64,000 nucleotides of DNA. Origin: Microbacterium halophytorum. Its GTDB lineage: Bacteria; Actinomycetota; Actinomycetes; Actinomycetales; Microbacteriaceae. The notes under the pieces are model-generated. The model searched no databases. It was not told the origin of the DNA and saw only the letters and a list, made by a program, of their open reading frames with translations. Location: NCBI RefSeq assembly GCF_002970975.1, contig NZ_PNFA01000007.1:124001-188000 (forward strand). Reading direction: 5' to 3'. This document shows positions 1 through 8,773 of the stretch, one piece after another (within the stretch, counting starts at the first letter, position 1; each line of letters starts with the position of its first letter). The position numbers and the translations under genes were made by a program.

Positions 1-350
1 GGATCGAGGGCATCGGGCGGCCCCGGATGGAGCCGTCGTTCATCCCCAGCGTCATCGACCACATGATCCGGGTGCCCGATGCCGCGTCGATCGCGGCCAT
101 CCGGATGCTGCGCGAGCGCACCAGGCACTGGGCCGGCGGCTCGACGGGGACGAACCTCGTGGGCGCCTTCGAGCTCATCGCCGGCATGCGGGAGCGCGGC
201 GAGCGGGGCAGCGTCGTCACGCTGATCTGCGACAGCGGTGAGCGCTACGCCGACACCTACTACGACGACGGGTGGGTCGCCGCCCAGGGGTTCAACCTCG
301 CCCCGCACCGCGCTCGGCTGGAGCGGTTCCTCGACGCCGGAACCTGGTGA
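1..350 (+). CDS. PLP-dependent cysteine synthase family protein, 3' part
   Basis: The reading frame is open from the left edge, so only about the last 115 residues are present. The visible part carries the C-terminal region of CysK/CBS-like fold-type II PLP enzymes: a GIG segment, PSFIPSVID, the glycine-rich GGSTGTN phosphate-binding-type loop, and the terminal pattern CDSGERYADTYYDDGW. Family members join O-acetylserine or a related beta-substituted amino acid to sulfide or another nucleophile in the cytoplasm. The PLP lysine lies upstream of the window, so the exact substrate (cysteine synthase, cystathionine beta-synthase or a specialised paralogue) cannot be read here. It ends 44 bases before crgA. 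Confidence 0.8.
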   Translation, partial: IEGIGRPRMEPSFIPSVIDHMIRVPDAASIAAIRMLRERTRHWAGGSTGTNLVGAFELIAGMRERGERGSVVTLICDSGERYADTYYDDGWVAAQGFNLAPHRARLERFLDAGTW

Positions 351-382
351 CCGGGCGGGCGTGCGCCGCGGGCGGCGTGCCC

Positions 383-394
383 TAAACTGGGCGC
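383..394 (+). promoter_or_regulatory. Probable leaderless promoter of crgA
   Basis: A TAAACT hexamer at 383-388 is followed after six bases by the ATG of crgA, and no Shine-Dalgarno sequence is present. This TANNNT-N6-ATG arrangement fits transcription starting at the start codon. It recurs at several other genes in the window. Confidence 0.5.
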
Positions 395-619
395 ATGGCA
401 CGCGACACCGACGAGACCTCAGAGCGCCCCGCCGGCGGCCCCAACCCCGTATGGTTCAAGCCGATCATGGTCGGCTTCATGCTCCTGGGCCTGGTGTGGA
501 TCATCGTCTTCTACCTCTCGGGCAACCAGTACCCGATCCCCGACATCGGCGCGTGGAACCTGCTGATCGGCTTCGGCATCGCGTTCATCGGCTTCCTGAT
601 GACCACCCGCTGGCGCTGA
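395..619 (+). CDS. crgA: Cell division protein CrgA
   Basis: Small 74-residue membrane protein of the actinobacterial CrgA family, which helps assemble the divisome through contacts with FtsZ, FtsQ and penicillin-binding proteins. A charged cytoplasmic N-terminus is followed by two membrane segments (about residues 26-44 and 52-69), separated by a short external loop with the family pattern GNQYPIPD. The protein ends in TTRWR, also typical. Length matches the family. A TAAACT hexamer six bases before the ATG supports this start and a leaderless message. It sits next to the rhomboid and cyclophilin genes, as in related genomes. Confidence 0.95.
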   Translation: MARDTDETSERPAGGPNPVWFKPIMVGFMLLGLVWIIVFYLSGNQYPIPDIGAWNLLIGFGIAFIGFLMTTRWR

Positions 620-1030
620 CGCCCGCGTGATCCGGATGAGCCCCGCTCGGTCGAGCGGGGCTTTTCCGTACCCTCCGCGGCGCGAACTACACCGGTGTGA
701 TTCATCCACAGGGGTTTCCCCAGCGGTGAATAACAGCCGTGTGATTCTCCCCACATGGGGACAGACCTGTGGATAACTCCGGGGAAAACCCCTGGATATC
801 GGTGGACGAGCGGTGCACGGACCCGTGGAGAACCGCGTGATCCTGTGCACGGATGGTGGAGAGCGCGGCCGCTTCGCGCCCCGCGCGGTGCCGACATCGG
901 CGCCAGGGCGGGCGAGACGCTCTCCACAGCCCTGTGGAGAAGCGTCGCTGGCCCCGGTCGCGGCATAGGGGAACGACGGCGGCCCGGCTCCTCGCGGGGA
1001 GATGCCGGGCCGCCGGGGTGCGGGCGCGCG
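620..1030. other. Intergenic region rich in DnaA-box-like sequences
   Basis: This 410-bp stretch holds no convincing gene. It contains TGTGGATAA at 768-776, a perfect DnaA box on the reverse strand, and TGTGGAGAA at 933-941, which fits TTNTCCACA. The latter forms an inverted pair with CTCTCCACA at 920-928. One-mismatch relatives are seen near 702-710, 725-733 and 824-832. Between about 680 and 800 the DNA is visibly less GC-rich than the flanks. This may be a DnaA-binding or replication-control region. The main origin normally lies between dnaA and dnaN, neither of which is in the window. Confidence 0.5.
639..665 (+). terminator. Rho-independent terminator after crgA
   Basis: The stem CCCCGCTC / GAGCGGGG (641-648 and 653-660, loop GGTC, extended by AG/CT) is followed by CTTTT. 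It lies 20 bases past the crgA stop codon. Confidence 0.85.
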
Positions 1031-1954
1031 TCAGATGAGGATGTAGCCCCAGAGGGGCGGGAGGCAGAAGCCGACGAGCAGGGCGAGGCCGACGGCGCCC
1101 AGCAGGAGCTTCTGCTTCGTGCGCTGCTCGCGGCGGCGCGTGCGGGTGAAGACGAAGCCGCACAGCGCGCCGACGATGAGCCCGCCGACGTGCGACTGCC
1201 ACGACACGTTCATACCGGGCAGGAAGCCCAGCACGAGGTTGATGCCGAGCACGATCATCAGCCCGATCATGTTGGCACCGAGGTGCCGCCCGATCACGAG
1301 CAGGCAGCCGAACATGCCGAAGATCGCACCGGATGCGCCGACGACGGGGGTCTGGAACGCCAGCAGCGTGACGGCGAGGGAGCCGCCGGCGACGCTGAGG
1401 AGGTAGCTCGCGACGAACCGGCCCGTCCCCAGGAGCGGTTCGAGCTGTCGCCCGATCATCCACAGCGCGAGCATGTTCAGCAGCACGTGGAAGAAGCCGG
1501 AGTGCGTGAGTGCGACCGTGAGGATGCGCCATGGCTGGAAGGGCCCGAGCTCGGGCGCCGCGCTGAACGGCATCGCCGGGTAGATGTCTGGCGCGAAGAA
1601 CATCAGGTATCGGTTCAGCGAGAAGCCGAGCGCCCCGCCCGCCCAGTCGAGCAGGAACACGACGGCCGTGAGGATGAAGATCCACATCATGCCGGGCGTC
1701 GAGCCCGTGGCGGCGGCGACGCCGCCCGAGGCACCGCCGCCCCGCCGCCAGCGGCGCTGCGCGCGCTTGACGGCGGGGGTGCGGTTCTTGCGCTGCTCCT
1801 TGATGCACTCCGGGCAGATGAACCCGACCGACGCGACGGTCTGGCACTCACCGCAGATCGTGCGCGCGCACCTCTGGCACAGCACGAAGCTCTGGCGCTT
1901 CGGGTGCCGATAGCAGAAGTTGTCGCGGTTCGACGCGAAGTCTCCGGATGTCAC
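1031..1954 (-). CDS. Rhomboid family intramembrane serine protease
   Basis: Multi-pass membrane protease of 307 residues that would cleave transmembrane substrates within the bilayer. The N-terminal 45 residues form a cytosolic zinc-ribbon-like segment (CYRHP, CQRC, CGEC, CPEC), followed by a basic linker and about six to seven membrane helices. The catalytic serine is in GASGAIFG (about residue 208) and the partner histidine in SHVGG (about residue 251). The GTG start at 1954 is favoured because it includes the whole cysteine module common in actinobacterial rhomboids. It is co-directional with the cyclophilin gene 21 bases upstream and probably shares its transcript. Substrate unknown. Confidence 0.93.
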   Translation of the reverse strand: MTSGDFASNRDNFCYRHPKRQSFVLCQRCARTICGECQTVASVGFICPECIKEQRKNRTPAVKRAQRRWRRGGGASGGVAAATGSTPGMMWIFILTAVVFLLDWAGGALGFSLNRYLMFFAPDIYPAMPFSAAPELGPFQPWRILTVALTHSGFFHVLLNMLALWMIGRQLEPLLGTGRFVASYLLSVAGGSLAVTLLAFQTPVVGASGAIFGMFGCLLVIGRHLGANMIGLMIVLGINLVLGFLPGMNVSWQSHVGGLIVGALCGFVFTRTRRREQRTKQKLLLGAVGLALLVGFCLPPLWGYILI

Positions 1955-1975
1955 GTGAGAGCAGCAGTGGTGTCG

Positions 1976-2530
1976 TTACGCCGCGACGACGTCGATCGAG
2001 CTGATGACGACGTCCTCGACCGGACGGTCCTGCGCGCCGGTGGCGACGCCGGCGATCGCGTCGACGACGCGCTTCGAGTCGTCGTCGGCGACGGCGCCGA
2101 ACACGGTGTGCTTGCCCATCAGCCACGGCGTCGGGTCGGTCGTGATGAAGAACTGCGAGCCGTTCGTGCCGCTCAGCTTGCCGAAGGCATCCGGGCGCTT
2201 GCCGGCGTTCGCCATCGCGAGGACGTAGGGCTCGGTGAAGCCGAGCTCCGGGTGGATCTCGTCGTCGAAGTTGTAGCCGGGGCCGCCGATGCCCTGGCCG
2301 AGCGGGTCGCCGCCCTGGATCATGAAACCGGGGATGATGCGGTGGAAGATGACGTCCTGGTACAGGGGGCCCTCGCCCTTCTCGCCCGTGCGCGGGTCGG
2401 TCCATTCCTGCGAACCGTCGGCGAGGCCGACGAAGTTCTGGACGGTCTTGGGGGCGTGGCCGCCGAAGAGGTTGACGACGATGTCGCCGTGGTTGGTGTG
2501 AAGAGTTGCAACTGCGGTGTGGAGAGCCAT
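1976..2530 (-). CDS. Cyclophilin-type peptidyl-prolyl cis-trans isomerase
   Basis: Single-domain cyclophilin of 184 residues without signal peptide or membrane anchor, so a cytosolic protein-folding catalyst. Family motifs are clear: NFVGLADG, FHRIIPGFMIQGGD (the catalytic Arg region), NGSQFFIT, and a conserved W-x-x-GKHTVFG. The ATG at 2530 is chosen because GGAAGA lies nine bases upstream. A GTG two codons earlier (2536) is possible. The gene belongs to the conserved near-origin cluster with rhomboid and crgA. Divergent from the gene at 2699. Confidence 0.93.
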   Translation of the reverse strand: MALHTAVATLHTNHGDIVVNLFGGHAPKTVQNFVGLADGSQEWTDPRTGEKGEGPLYQDVIFHRIIPGFMIQGGDPLGQGIGGPGYNFDDEIHPELGFTEPYVLAMANAGKRPDAFGKLSGTNGSQFFITTDPTPWLMGKHTVFGAVADDDSKRVVDAIAGVATGAQDRPVEDVVISSIDVVAA

Positions 2531-2698
2531 GGGCACATTCTTCCAGGTCTCAGCTCTCGGGCGGCTCGGAGAAGCGTCGGGCGCAACCGGGACGTTCTCT
2601 ATGGATCGCCGAGAATATGCGTCACGGTCTCGTCCCGATAACGGAACACGTGGCAGGATGAGACTCGACCGGTACCGTCAGCGATCAGGGAGGGCACT

Positions 2699-3208
2699 GT
2701 GAGCCTCAGCCCGAGCAAGAAGCAGAAGAAGGAGCTCCGCAAGCTCCAGAAGTCGGCAGCGGAGCTGTGGGACAAGCAGCAGGTCGTTGCTGGCGAGGCC
2801 GCTGCCCTGGCGCGCGTCGCGGGCACGCAGGCGAAGCGCTTCGGGCGCGAGCAGCTGGTTCCCGCCGCCCATGAGAAGTACGACGCGTACCTCTCGCCGT
2901 ACGTCGAGCGCGCCCGCCCCTACGCCGACCGCGGCTACGCGGCGTCGAAGCGCGCCGTCGAGAACCGCGTGGTTCCGGCCGTCGGCTCGATCGTCGGCCG
3001 CGCCGCCGGCGCGTGGGACGCCGCCCGGCAGGCCGCAGGCCGCCAGGTCGTCGAGCCGCCGAAGAAGAAGCGCAAGGCGGGCCCCGTGCTCGCCGTCATC
3101 CTCGGCATCGGCGCCGCCGTCGGCATCGCCTTCGTCGCGTGGCAGACCCTTCGCGCCGACGACGAGCTCTGGGTCGCCGACGACCCGCTGTCGGCTCCCG
3201 ACGCCTGA
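2699..3208 (+). CDS. Hypothetical membrane-anchored protein
   Basis: This 169-residue protein has a very basic, lysine-rich N-terminus (KKQKKELRKLQK), a long alanine-rich, probably coiled or amphipathic helical body, a second KKKRK cluster near residue 123, then one membrane segment (about residues 128-148) and a short acidic tail ending DDPLSAPDA. The GTG start is preceded by GGGAGG, an excellent ribosome-binding site. Similar short proteins occur in Microbacteriaceae without a known role. The basic N-terminus could contact nucleic acid or the inner membrane face, but this is inference. No family assigned. Confidence 0.75.
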   Translation: MSLSPSKKQKKELRKLQKSAAELWDKQQVVAGEAAALARVAGTQAKRFGREQLVPAAHEKYDAYLSPYVERARPYADRGYAASKRAVENRVVPAVGSIVGRAAGAWDAARQAAGRQVVEPPKKKRKAGPVLAVILGIGAAVGIAFVAWQTLRADDELWVADDPLSAPDA

Positions 3209-3216
3209 TCTCGTAC

Positions 3217-3251
3217 GAACCCCGGCGGGCTTGTTCGCCCCGCCGGGGTTC
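3217..3251 (+). terminator. Strong hairpin, probable terminator
   Basis: Perfect 13-bp stem GAACCCCGGCGGG / CCCGCCGGGGTTC with a nine-base loop, starting eight bases after the preceding stop codon. No T-tract follows, as is common in high-GC actinobacteria. Confidence 0.6.
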
Positions 3252-3283
3252 GTCGCGCCCGGCCGCCGCAGAACGGAGCACTG

Positions 3284-3754
3284 ATGACCGACCACTCGCA
3301 CCGCGTCCGCGATGCCGCCGAAGCGCTCGGGCTGAGCATCCGGATCGAGGACTCGCCGCGCGCGGGCTCGCTCGAGGAGGCCGCCAGGCTGCGCGGCATC
3401 ACGCCGGCCGATATCGTGAAGTCGCTCGTCGTGAAGGGCCGCGGCGACCGCTACTACTTCGCACTCGTGCCCGGTGACCGCTCGATCTCGTGGGGCAAGC
3501 TGCGCGGCCTCATCGGGGTGAACAAGCTCCGCCTGCCCGAGGCCGAGCTCGCGCTGGCCGCGACGGGGTATGAGCGGGGCACGATCGTCCCCCTCGGCTC
3601 GACGACCGCCTGGCCCGTATATGCCGATGAGCGCATGCAGGGCCGCGAGGTGTCGATGGGAGCCGGAGCACACGGCAAGGCGCTCTACGTCGACGGCGAC
3701 GCTCTGATCGCCGCACTCGGCGCGACGGTCGCCGACATCACCGATCCGCTGTAG
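3284..3754 (+). CDS. YbaK/EbsC family aminoacyl-tRNA deacylase
   Basis: Protein of 156 residues with the YbaK/ProX editing fold, which hydrolyses mischarged aminoacyl-tRNAs (typically Cys- or Ala-tRNAPro) in trans in the cytosol. Family landmarks are the conserved lysine in IVKSLVVKG (about residue 47), the SWGKLRGLIG segment and the GSTTAWPVYAD region. ATG preceded by GGAGCA. It is a stand-alone enzyme, unattached to a prolyl-tRNA synthetase. It converges with the exporter gene at 3768, leaving only 13 bases between stops. Confidence 0.88.
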   Translation: MTDHSHRVRDAAEALGLSIRIEDSPRAGSLEEAARLRGITPADIVKSLVVKGRGDRYYFALVPGDRSISWGKLRGLIGVNKLRLPEAELALAATGYERGTIVPLGSTTAWPVYADERMQGREVSMGAGAHGKALYVDGDALIAALGATVADITDPL

Positions 3755-3767
3755 GCGGGCGCACGGC

Positions 3768-5336
3768 TCAGCGCGCGTCGTCGAGGTCGGAGAGGTTGAA
3801 CGGACGCGTGATGGGCGGCGGCTCCTCGCCGCGGTGCGGCGCCTCGGCGACGGGGTCGGGCAGGGGTTCGGTCGGGATCTCCCTGGGTTCCGGGGCCATC
3901 ACCTGCAGCGGGGCCGTTCCGGCGCCCGACGAGAGGCGCGAGGCCGGCCGGAATGCGTACTTGTGGGTCGAGAACCGCGCCCGGATGGGCGAGGCGAGGA
4001 ATACGCCCAGTGTCGCCCCGGCGGCGAGGCCGACGCCGATCAGCGCCGCGCCGATGAGGGTGTTGACGGCCGTGATCAGATCGCCGCTGTCGGCCTCGGC
4101 CTGCACGATGCCGAGCAGCCCGCGGAAGACCAGCGAGCCCGGCACCAGGGGGATGATCGCGGCCGTGGTCACGGCCACGGCGGGAACGTGGAGGCGCGGC
4201 GCGAGCACCCCGCCGACGAAGCTGGCGATCATGGCGCCGCCGAACGACGCCGTCGCGACCTCGAGGCCGGCCTCGACGATGCCGACGTAGCCGAGCCACG
4301 CGAGCCCGCCGAGCCCGGCGCTGACGACGACGATGCGCGCGCCGCCGCCGTTCACCACGGCGACCGCCGCCGCGATCATCATCGACCCCGCGAGGTGGAA
4401 GGGCCACGGGCCGAACGCGATCACCTCATCCGGGAGCGGCAGCCCGGCGCCGAACGCATGCGAGAACTCGAGCCCGGCGACGATGCCGATCACGAGCCCG
4501 AAGGTGAGCAGGGTGAGGTCGAGGATCCGGCCCGTCGCCGTCAGCGAGAAGCCGTCGATCGCGTCCTGTGCCGCGCCGACGACAGCGACGCCGGAGAGCA
4601 TCAGGATGATGCCCGACGACATGATGACCGCCGCGCGCAGGTCGGTGAACGGCTCGATGCCCATCCGGGCCAGCAGCGCGGCGGCGGCGGCGACCGCCGT
4701 GAGCACGATCGCGGCGCCGATCTGGGAGAAGAACACCGGCACGTGGATCCGGCCCAGCAGGTAGAGCGTCAGCGACGCGCCGAGGGCGCTCAGGGCGACG
4801 ACGAGCAGCTCGATCCACGTCGCGCGGTACATCACGGCGACCGAGACAGACAGCAGGGCGGAGACGACGACGACGATCGAGTTGCGGTACAGGAACGGCT
4901 TGCGCCGGATGCGGTGGAACTCGGCGATGGCGTCGTGCAGCTCCATGCCCTGCTCGATGTCGGCGACGAGGGCCTGCAGCCGCTGCAGCTTCTGATGGTC
5001 GGCGCCGACGGCCTGCACCACCTGCATGAGGGTGATCGGCTGGCCCGCGCCATCGCGGTGGTCGGAGACCGTCACCGACGTGAACGTGACGTCGACGTGG
5101 GCCTTCTTGAGGCCGTATGCGCGGGTGATGCGCAGGGTCGCCTCGGCGACCGCCTTCGACGAGGAGCCGACCGAGAGCATCAGCGCGGCGACGCGCATGG
5201 CGAGGTCGATGATGCGCTGAGCGAGCGCGTCGTCGATGATCGGTATCGACTGCGTCATCGCGCGTTTGTCGGGGTCGTTCACCACGATGCGCTTGACGCC
5301 CGCGATCACCTTGCGAGCGGGGTTCAGACGGCTCAT
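3768..5336 (-). CDS. Threonine/serine exporter family protein (ThrE-like)
   Basis: Protein of 522 residues resembling Corynebacterium ThrE, which exports threonine and serine. The N-terminal half is a cytoplasmic domain with the family pattern MLSVGSSSKAVAEATLRI, followed by helices. The C-terminal half is a second multi-helix unit of the ThrE_2 type (LVPGSLVFRGLLGI). Roughly ten membrane segments are apparent. The tail is cytoplasmic and proline-rich. The ATG at 5336 (MSRLNPARK) is chosen because residues further upstream in the open frame are unlike protein sequence. Substrate specificity is inferred from the family only. Confidence 0.88.
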   Translation of the reverse strand: MSRLNPARKVIAGVKRIVVNDPDKRAMTQSIPIIDDALAQRIIDLAMRVAALMLSVGSSSKAVAEATLRITRAYGLKKAHVDVTFTSVTVSDHRDGAGQPITLMQVVQAVGADHQKLQRLQALVADIEQGMELHDAIAEFHRIRRKPFLYRNSIVVVVSALLSVSVAVMYRATWIELLVVALSALGASLTLYLLGRIHVPVFFSQIGAAIVLTAVAAAAALLARMGIEPFTDLRAAVIMSSGIILMLSGVAVVGAAQDAIDGFSLTATGRILDLTLLTFGLVIGIVAGLEFSHAFGAGLPLPDEVIAFGPWPFHLAGSMMIAAAVAVVNGGGARIVVVSAGLGGLAWLGYVGIVEAGLEVATASFGGAMIASFVGGVLAPRLHVPAVAVTTAAIIPLVPGSLVFRGLLGIVQAEADSGDLITAVNTLIGAALIGVGLAAGATLGVFLASPIRARFSTHKYAFRPASRLSSGAGTAPLQVMAPEPREIPTEPLPDPVAEAPHRGEEPPPITRPFNLSDLDDAR

Positions 5337-5399
5337 GTGATGAGCGTATCCAGCCCGCCCTGTGCGCGTAACCGGCGCCGGCCGTGAGCGTGCTGTGAC

Positions 5400-5436
5400 G
5401 CCCCGCCCGGCGGGCAGGGCGCGCCCGGCGGGGCGG
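5400..5436 (-). terminator. GC-rich hairpin behind aroQ
   Basis: Imperfect inverted repeat built from GCCCCGCC and GGCGGGGC arms, immediately downstream of the aroQ stop codon on the minus strand. Probable terminator. No U-tract. Confidence 0.45.
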
Positions 5437-5440
5437 CGGC

Positions 5441-5881
5441 CTAGGGCGCGACGAGGTCGATCACGCGGCTGACGGCGAACTCGTAGCCGCGGATGCCCGC
5501 GCCGACGATCACGAACGACGCGACGTCGGAGAGGTAGGAGCGGTGTCGGAACTCTTCGCGCGCGTGCACGTTCGATAGGTGCACCTCGGCGAACGGCAGG
5601 GCGATGCCCGTGAGCGCATCGCGGAGGGCGACGGAGGTGTGCGTGAACGCACCGGGGTTGATCACGACGGCGTCGCACTCGAGGCGCGCCGCGTGGATCG
5701 CGTCGAGCAGCACGCCCTCGTGATTGCTCTGCACGTGACGCACGTCGAAGCCCCGCTCCGCCGCCGTGCGCTCGGCGAGCGCGACGACGTCGTCGAGGGT
5801 GTCGGTGCCGTATGTGGAGGGCTCCCGCACACCGAGCAGGTTCAGGTTGGGGCCGTTGACCAGCAGGATCCGCTTGTTCAC
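5441..5881 (-). CDS. aroQ: Type II 3-dehydroquinate dehydratase
   Basis: Cytosolic shikimate-pathway enzyme of 146 residues converting 3-dehydroquinate to 3-dehydroshikimate, normally a dodecamer. Class II signatures are complete: [13 protein letters not shown] with the nearby catalytic tyrosine (STYG), QSNHEG, the [15 protein letters not shown] block, and EVHLSN followed by EEFRHRS. Length is typical. The GTG start encodes [12 protein letters not shown], the normal N-terminus. The much longer open frame upstream is non-coding. Divergent from the sortase gene. Confidence 0.96.
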   Translation of the reverse strand: MNKRILLVNGPNLNLLGVREPSTYGTDTLDDVVALAERTAAERGFDVRHVQSNHEGVLLDAIHAARLECDAVVINPGAFTHTSVALRDALTGIALPFAEVHLSNVHAREEFRHRSYLSDVASFVIVGAGIRGYEFAVSRVIDLVAP

Positions 5882-5974
5882 GCCAGGTGCGCCTCTCTCT
5901 CGCCGTCGACCCCAGGCTATCGCGTACTGAGCGGCCTCCCAGGTTCCGGTGCGCTTCAGGCCCGCCCGCGTCCC

Positions 5975-5986
5975 TAGACTGGCCCC
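5975..5986 (+). promoter_or_regulatory. Probable leaderless promoter of the sortase gene
   Basis: TAGACT at 5975-5980, then six bases, then the ATG at 5987, with no Shine-Dalgarno sequence: the same arrangement as at crgA. Confidence 0.5.
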
Positions 5987-6781
5987 ATGACTTCCGCCTC
6001 GCCCGCGAAGCCCCGCGCGGCCCACGGGCGCAGGCCTCGTCGGCCGCGCACCACGGTGCTCGGCGTCATCGGTGAGCTGTTCATCACGGCGGGCGTCGTG
6101 CTGCTGCTGTTCGTGGCCTGGCAGTTGTGGATCGGCGACATGATCTACGGCGCCGAGCGAAACGAGCAGGGCGCCGCGCTCTCGCAGGAATGGGCGGAGC
6201 AGGCCGAGCAGGAGCCGACCGAGCCGAGCGACGAGCCCGACCCGATCGCGGAGGGCGACATCCCGGCTGACTGGGAGCCGCCGCACATGGACGTGCCGGT
6301 GGACGGCGAGCGATTCGGCGTCATGCGGGTGCCCCGCTGGGGAGACGACTACGTCATGCCGATGGCGGGCGGTATCACGAAGCCGATCACGCTCGACCCG
6401 ATCGGCATCGGCCACTACAGCGACACGGAGATGCCCGGAGAGGTCGGCAACTTCGCCCTCGCCGGCCACCGCACGACGTTCGGCAAGCCGTTCAACCAGA
6501 TCGCGGAGCTGCAGGTCGGCGACGCGATCGTCGTCGAGACGCAGGACGGCTGGTACACCTACCGGTTCCGCACTCTCGAGTACGTCACGCCGGATCAGAC
6601 CGACGTGCTGCTCGACGTGCCGCAGAAGCCGGACGTTCCCGCCGGCGGCCGATACATCACGCTGACGGCGTGCTCGCCGATGTACTCCCTCGCGGAGCGC
6701 ATCGTGGCCTACGGTGTGCTCGAGTCGTTCCAGGAGCGCGCGGACGGCGAACCGGATTCCCTGACGGAGGGCGTGAGCTGA
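5987..6781 (+). CDS. Class E sortase
   Basis: Transpeptidase of 264 residues that would link secreted proteins to the cell wall. A basic N-terminus precedes one membrane segment (about residues 22-46), an acidic linker, and the sortase barrel. Catalytic residues are visible: His in [11 protein letters not shown], Cys in ITLTACSP (TLTxC signature) and Arg in [10 protein letters not shown]. Class E enzymes act on LAxTG-type signals. The large surface protein at 50616 ends with LAVTG and is the only such substrate in this window. The stop overlaps the next gene's start (TGATG), indicating coupling. Confidence 0.93.
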   Translation: MTSASPAKPRAAHGRRPRRPRTTVLGVIGELFITAGVVLLLFVAWQLWIGDMIYGAERNEQGAALSQEWAEQAEQEPTEPSDEPDPIAEGDIPADWEPPHMDVPVDGERFGVMRVPRWGDDYVMPMAGGITKPITLDPIGIGHYSDTEMPGEVGNFALAGHRTTFGKPFNQIAELQVGDAIVVETQDGWYTYRFRTLEYVTPDQTDVLLDVPQKPDVPAGGRYITLTACSPMYSLAERIVAYGVLESFQERADGEPDSLTEGVS

Positions 6782-6954
6782 TGTACGCAGGTCTCTGGCG
6801 CATCCTTCCCGGCCCGTGGCCGGTGAAGCTGCTGATCGTGCTCGTGCTGATCGCGGCGGCCCTCTACGGGCTGTTCTTCTACGTGTTCCCGTGGGTCGCC
6901 ACGAATTTCGTGCCGGACGACGGCGTCATCGACGCCGCCGTCGCTCTGCGGTAG
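6781..6954 (+). CDS. Small conserved membrane protein
   Basis: A 57-residue protein whose ATG overlaps the sortase stop codon by one base. The N-terminal pattern [14 protein letters not shown] is followed by one hydrophobic helix (about residues 15-40) and a short outward tail. A protein of this type follows the class E sortase in many Microbacteriaceae. Its function is unknown. The coupling suggests a role beside the sortase or wall growth. An upstream in-frame start is less likely because it lies within the sortase gene. Confidence 0.8.
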   Translation: MYAGLWRILPGPWPVKLLIVLVLIAAALYGLFFYVFPWVATNFVPDDGVIDAAVALR

Positions 6955-6984
6955 CGCACAGCGCCCTGCGGCGGGTGCCCGCGC

Positions 6985-8691
6985 TCAGCCGCTGCAGGTC
7001 GTCAGCTCGATCGACGAGCCGACCTCGACGTCGCCCGCGTCGAGCGACTGGTCGGAGACGGTGGCGGGGTCCGTCGCCTCGCACTCGCCGTCCTCCGCCG
7101 TCTCGACCGTGAGGCCGAGCGCCTCGAGGTCTTCGACCGCCGCGGCAACCGTGAACCCGGTGTAGTCGCTGATCGCGACCTCGCCCGTCGCGACGACGAG
7201 GTTCACGTCGCTTCCGGCCATGACCTCTTCGCCCGCGTCGGCGCTGGCGGAGAGCACGACGCCCTTCTCCGCCTCGGGGTCGTTCCGCGGGGTCACGATC
7301 CCGACGCCGAGGCCAGCCTCATCCAGGGCCTCCGCGGCGTCCTTCTGCGACTCGCCGACGAGCTCCGGCACCTCGACGCCCTCGAAGCCCTCCGACACCA
7401 CGACCGTGATGCTGCCGCCGGGGCTCATCGAGGTCCCGACAGCGGGGTCGGTCCGGATGACCCGCCCCTCCGGCACGTCGCGGCTCGCCTCGTCGACCTC
7501 GGCGACGAGCAGGCTCAGCCCCTGGAGCTCCTCGATCGCCTGCTCGTGGTCGGACGCGATGACATCCGGAACGACGACGGCGTTCGTCGGCTCCGCCGAG
7601 AACGGCTGCAGCGTGACGACCCAGATCAGCAGCGACAGCACGATCACGCCGATGAAGGCGACGGCCGCCCAGATCCACGCGACGGGCGGGCCCTGCTGCG
7701 TGCGGACCATCGTGGTGTCGCTCGACAGCTGGCGAAGGGAGCGCTGCGTCTCCAGCGCCTGGCGCGGGTTGGGGCCGTACAGGGCGTCGGTGAGCGACGA
7801 GATCTGCCGGCGCGACGGCTCTCGCCCCGTGGCGGCGGCGTCGAGCTCCTCGCGGAACGTCGTCGCGTCGGGGAAGCGCTGGAACGGGTCCTTCGCGAGC
7901 GCGCGCAGTACGACGGCGTCGAGGCCGCCCGGCGACTCGGAGTTGATGCTGCTCGGGACGGTCGGCGTCTCGGCGACGTGCTGGTACGCCACCGCGACGG
8001 CGGAGTCGCCGTGGAACGGCGGTCGGCCGGCGAGCAGCTCGTAGAGCACGATGCCGGCGGAGTAGATGTCGGTGCGGGCGTCGATGGGCTCGCCCTTGGC
8101 CTGCTCGGGCGAGAAGTAGTCGGCGCTGCCGAGGACATCCGCGGCCTCGGCCACCGTCGAGGCGTGCTCGGCGACGGCGCGCGCGATGCCGAAGTCGAGC
8201 ACCTTGACGCCCGAGTCGGTGATCATGATGTTGGCGGGTTTCAGGTCGCGGTGGATCACGCCGGCTCGGTGCGCGTACGCGAGCGCATCGAGCACCCCGT
8301 CGAGGTACTGCACGGCTTCCTGCGGCGCGACGGGACCGTACTCGAGCTTGTCGCTCAGGCGCGTGCCCTCGACGTGCTCCATGACGATGAACGGCGTCGT
8401 GACGTCGCGGGAGCCGACCTTCTCGACCACCTCGCCGGTGTCGTAGACGCGCGCGATCGAGGGGTGCGCCATGCGCGAGGCGGACTGGGCCTCGAGGCGG
8501 AAGCGATTGCGGAAGACGGTGTCGCGCGCGTACTCCTGCTTCAGCAGTTTGATCGCGATGGTGCGGCCGAGCTTCTCGTCCGTGCCGCGGTGCACACGCG
8601 TCATCCCGCCCTCGCCGATCAGTCCCTCGACCCGATAACGGCCGGCGAGGATGCGCGGCTCAGACGACACAGGACCCCCCTGAAGACTCAT
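6985..8691 (-). CDS. pknB: PASTA-domain Ser/Thr protein kinase PknB
   Basis: Membrane receptor kinase of 568 residues controlling growth and division. The cytoplasmic kinase domain has a glycine loop (GEGGMTRV), the catalytic lysine in IAIKLLK, HRDLKPAN and DFGIARA. A juxtamembrane linker leads to one membrane helix (about residues 340-360) and an external part with three PASTA repeats, each starting with a VP- or IS-type strand. PASTA units bind peptidoglycan fragments and lipid II. The C-terminal pair of cysteines (GECEAT, ELTTCSG) may form a disulfide. GAGGAA lies upstream of the ATG. It follows pknA after about 130 bases with a hairpin between. Confidence 0.96.
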   Translation of the reverse strand: MSLQGGPVSSEPRILAGRYRVEGLIGEGGMTRVHRGTDEKLGRTIAIKLLKQEYARDTVFRNRFRLEAQSASRMAHPSIARVYDTGEVVEKVGSRDVTTPFIVMEHVEGTRLSDKLEYGPVAPQEAVQYLDGVLDALAYAHRAGVIHRDLKPANIMITDSGVKVLDFGIARAVAEHASTVAEAADVLGSADYFSPEQAKGEPIDARTDIYSAGIVLYELLAGRPPFHGDSAVAVAYQHVAETPTVPSSINSESPGGLDAVVLRALAKDPFQRFPDATTFREELDAAATGREPSRRQISSLTDALYGPNPRQALETQRSLRQLSSDTTMVRTQQGPPVAWIWAAVAFIGVIVLSLLIWVVTLQPFSAEPTNAVVVPDVIASDHEQAIEELQGLSLLVAEVDEASRDVPEGRVIRTDPAVGTSMSPGGSITVVVSEGFEGVEVPELVGESQKDAAEALDEAGLGVGIVTPRNDPEAEKGVVLSASADAGEEVMAGSDVNLVVATGEVAISDYTGFTVAAAVEDLEALGLTVETAEDGECEATDPATVSDQSLDAGDVEVGSSIELTTCSG

Positions 8692-8773
8692 GACCGTTCC
8701 TCAGATTAGCCGAGGCGGGCCGTCGGGCCTGTGAAGGGGCAGTGTGGCGCGTAACGGAACGGTAATGCGCGAC

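Noticed and set aside
755..2641. A 628-codon plus-strand open frame
   Set aside because: It lies antisense to the rhomboid and cyclophilin genes and its translation is Arg/Glu/Ala-rich without domains.
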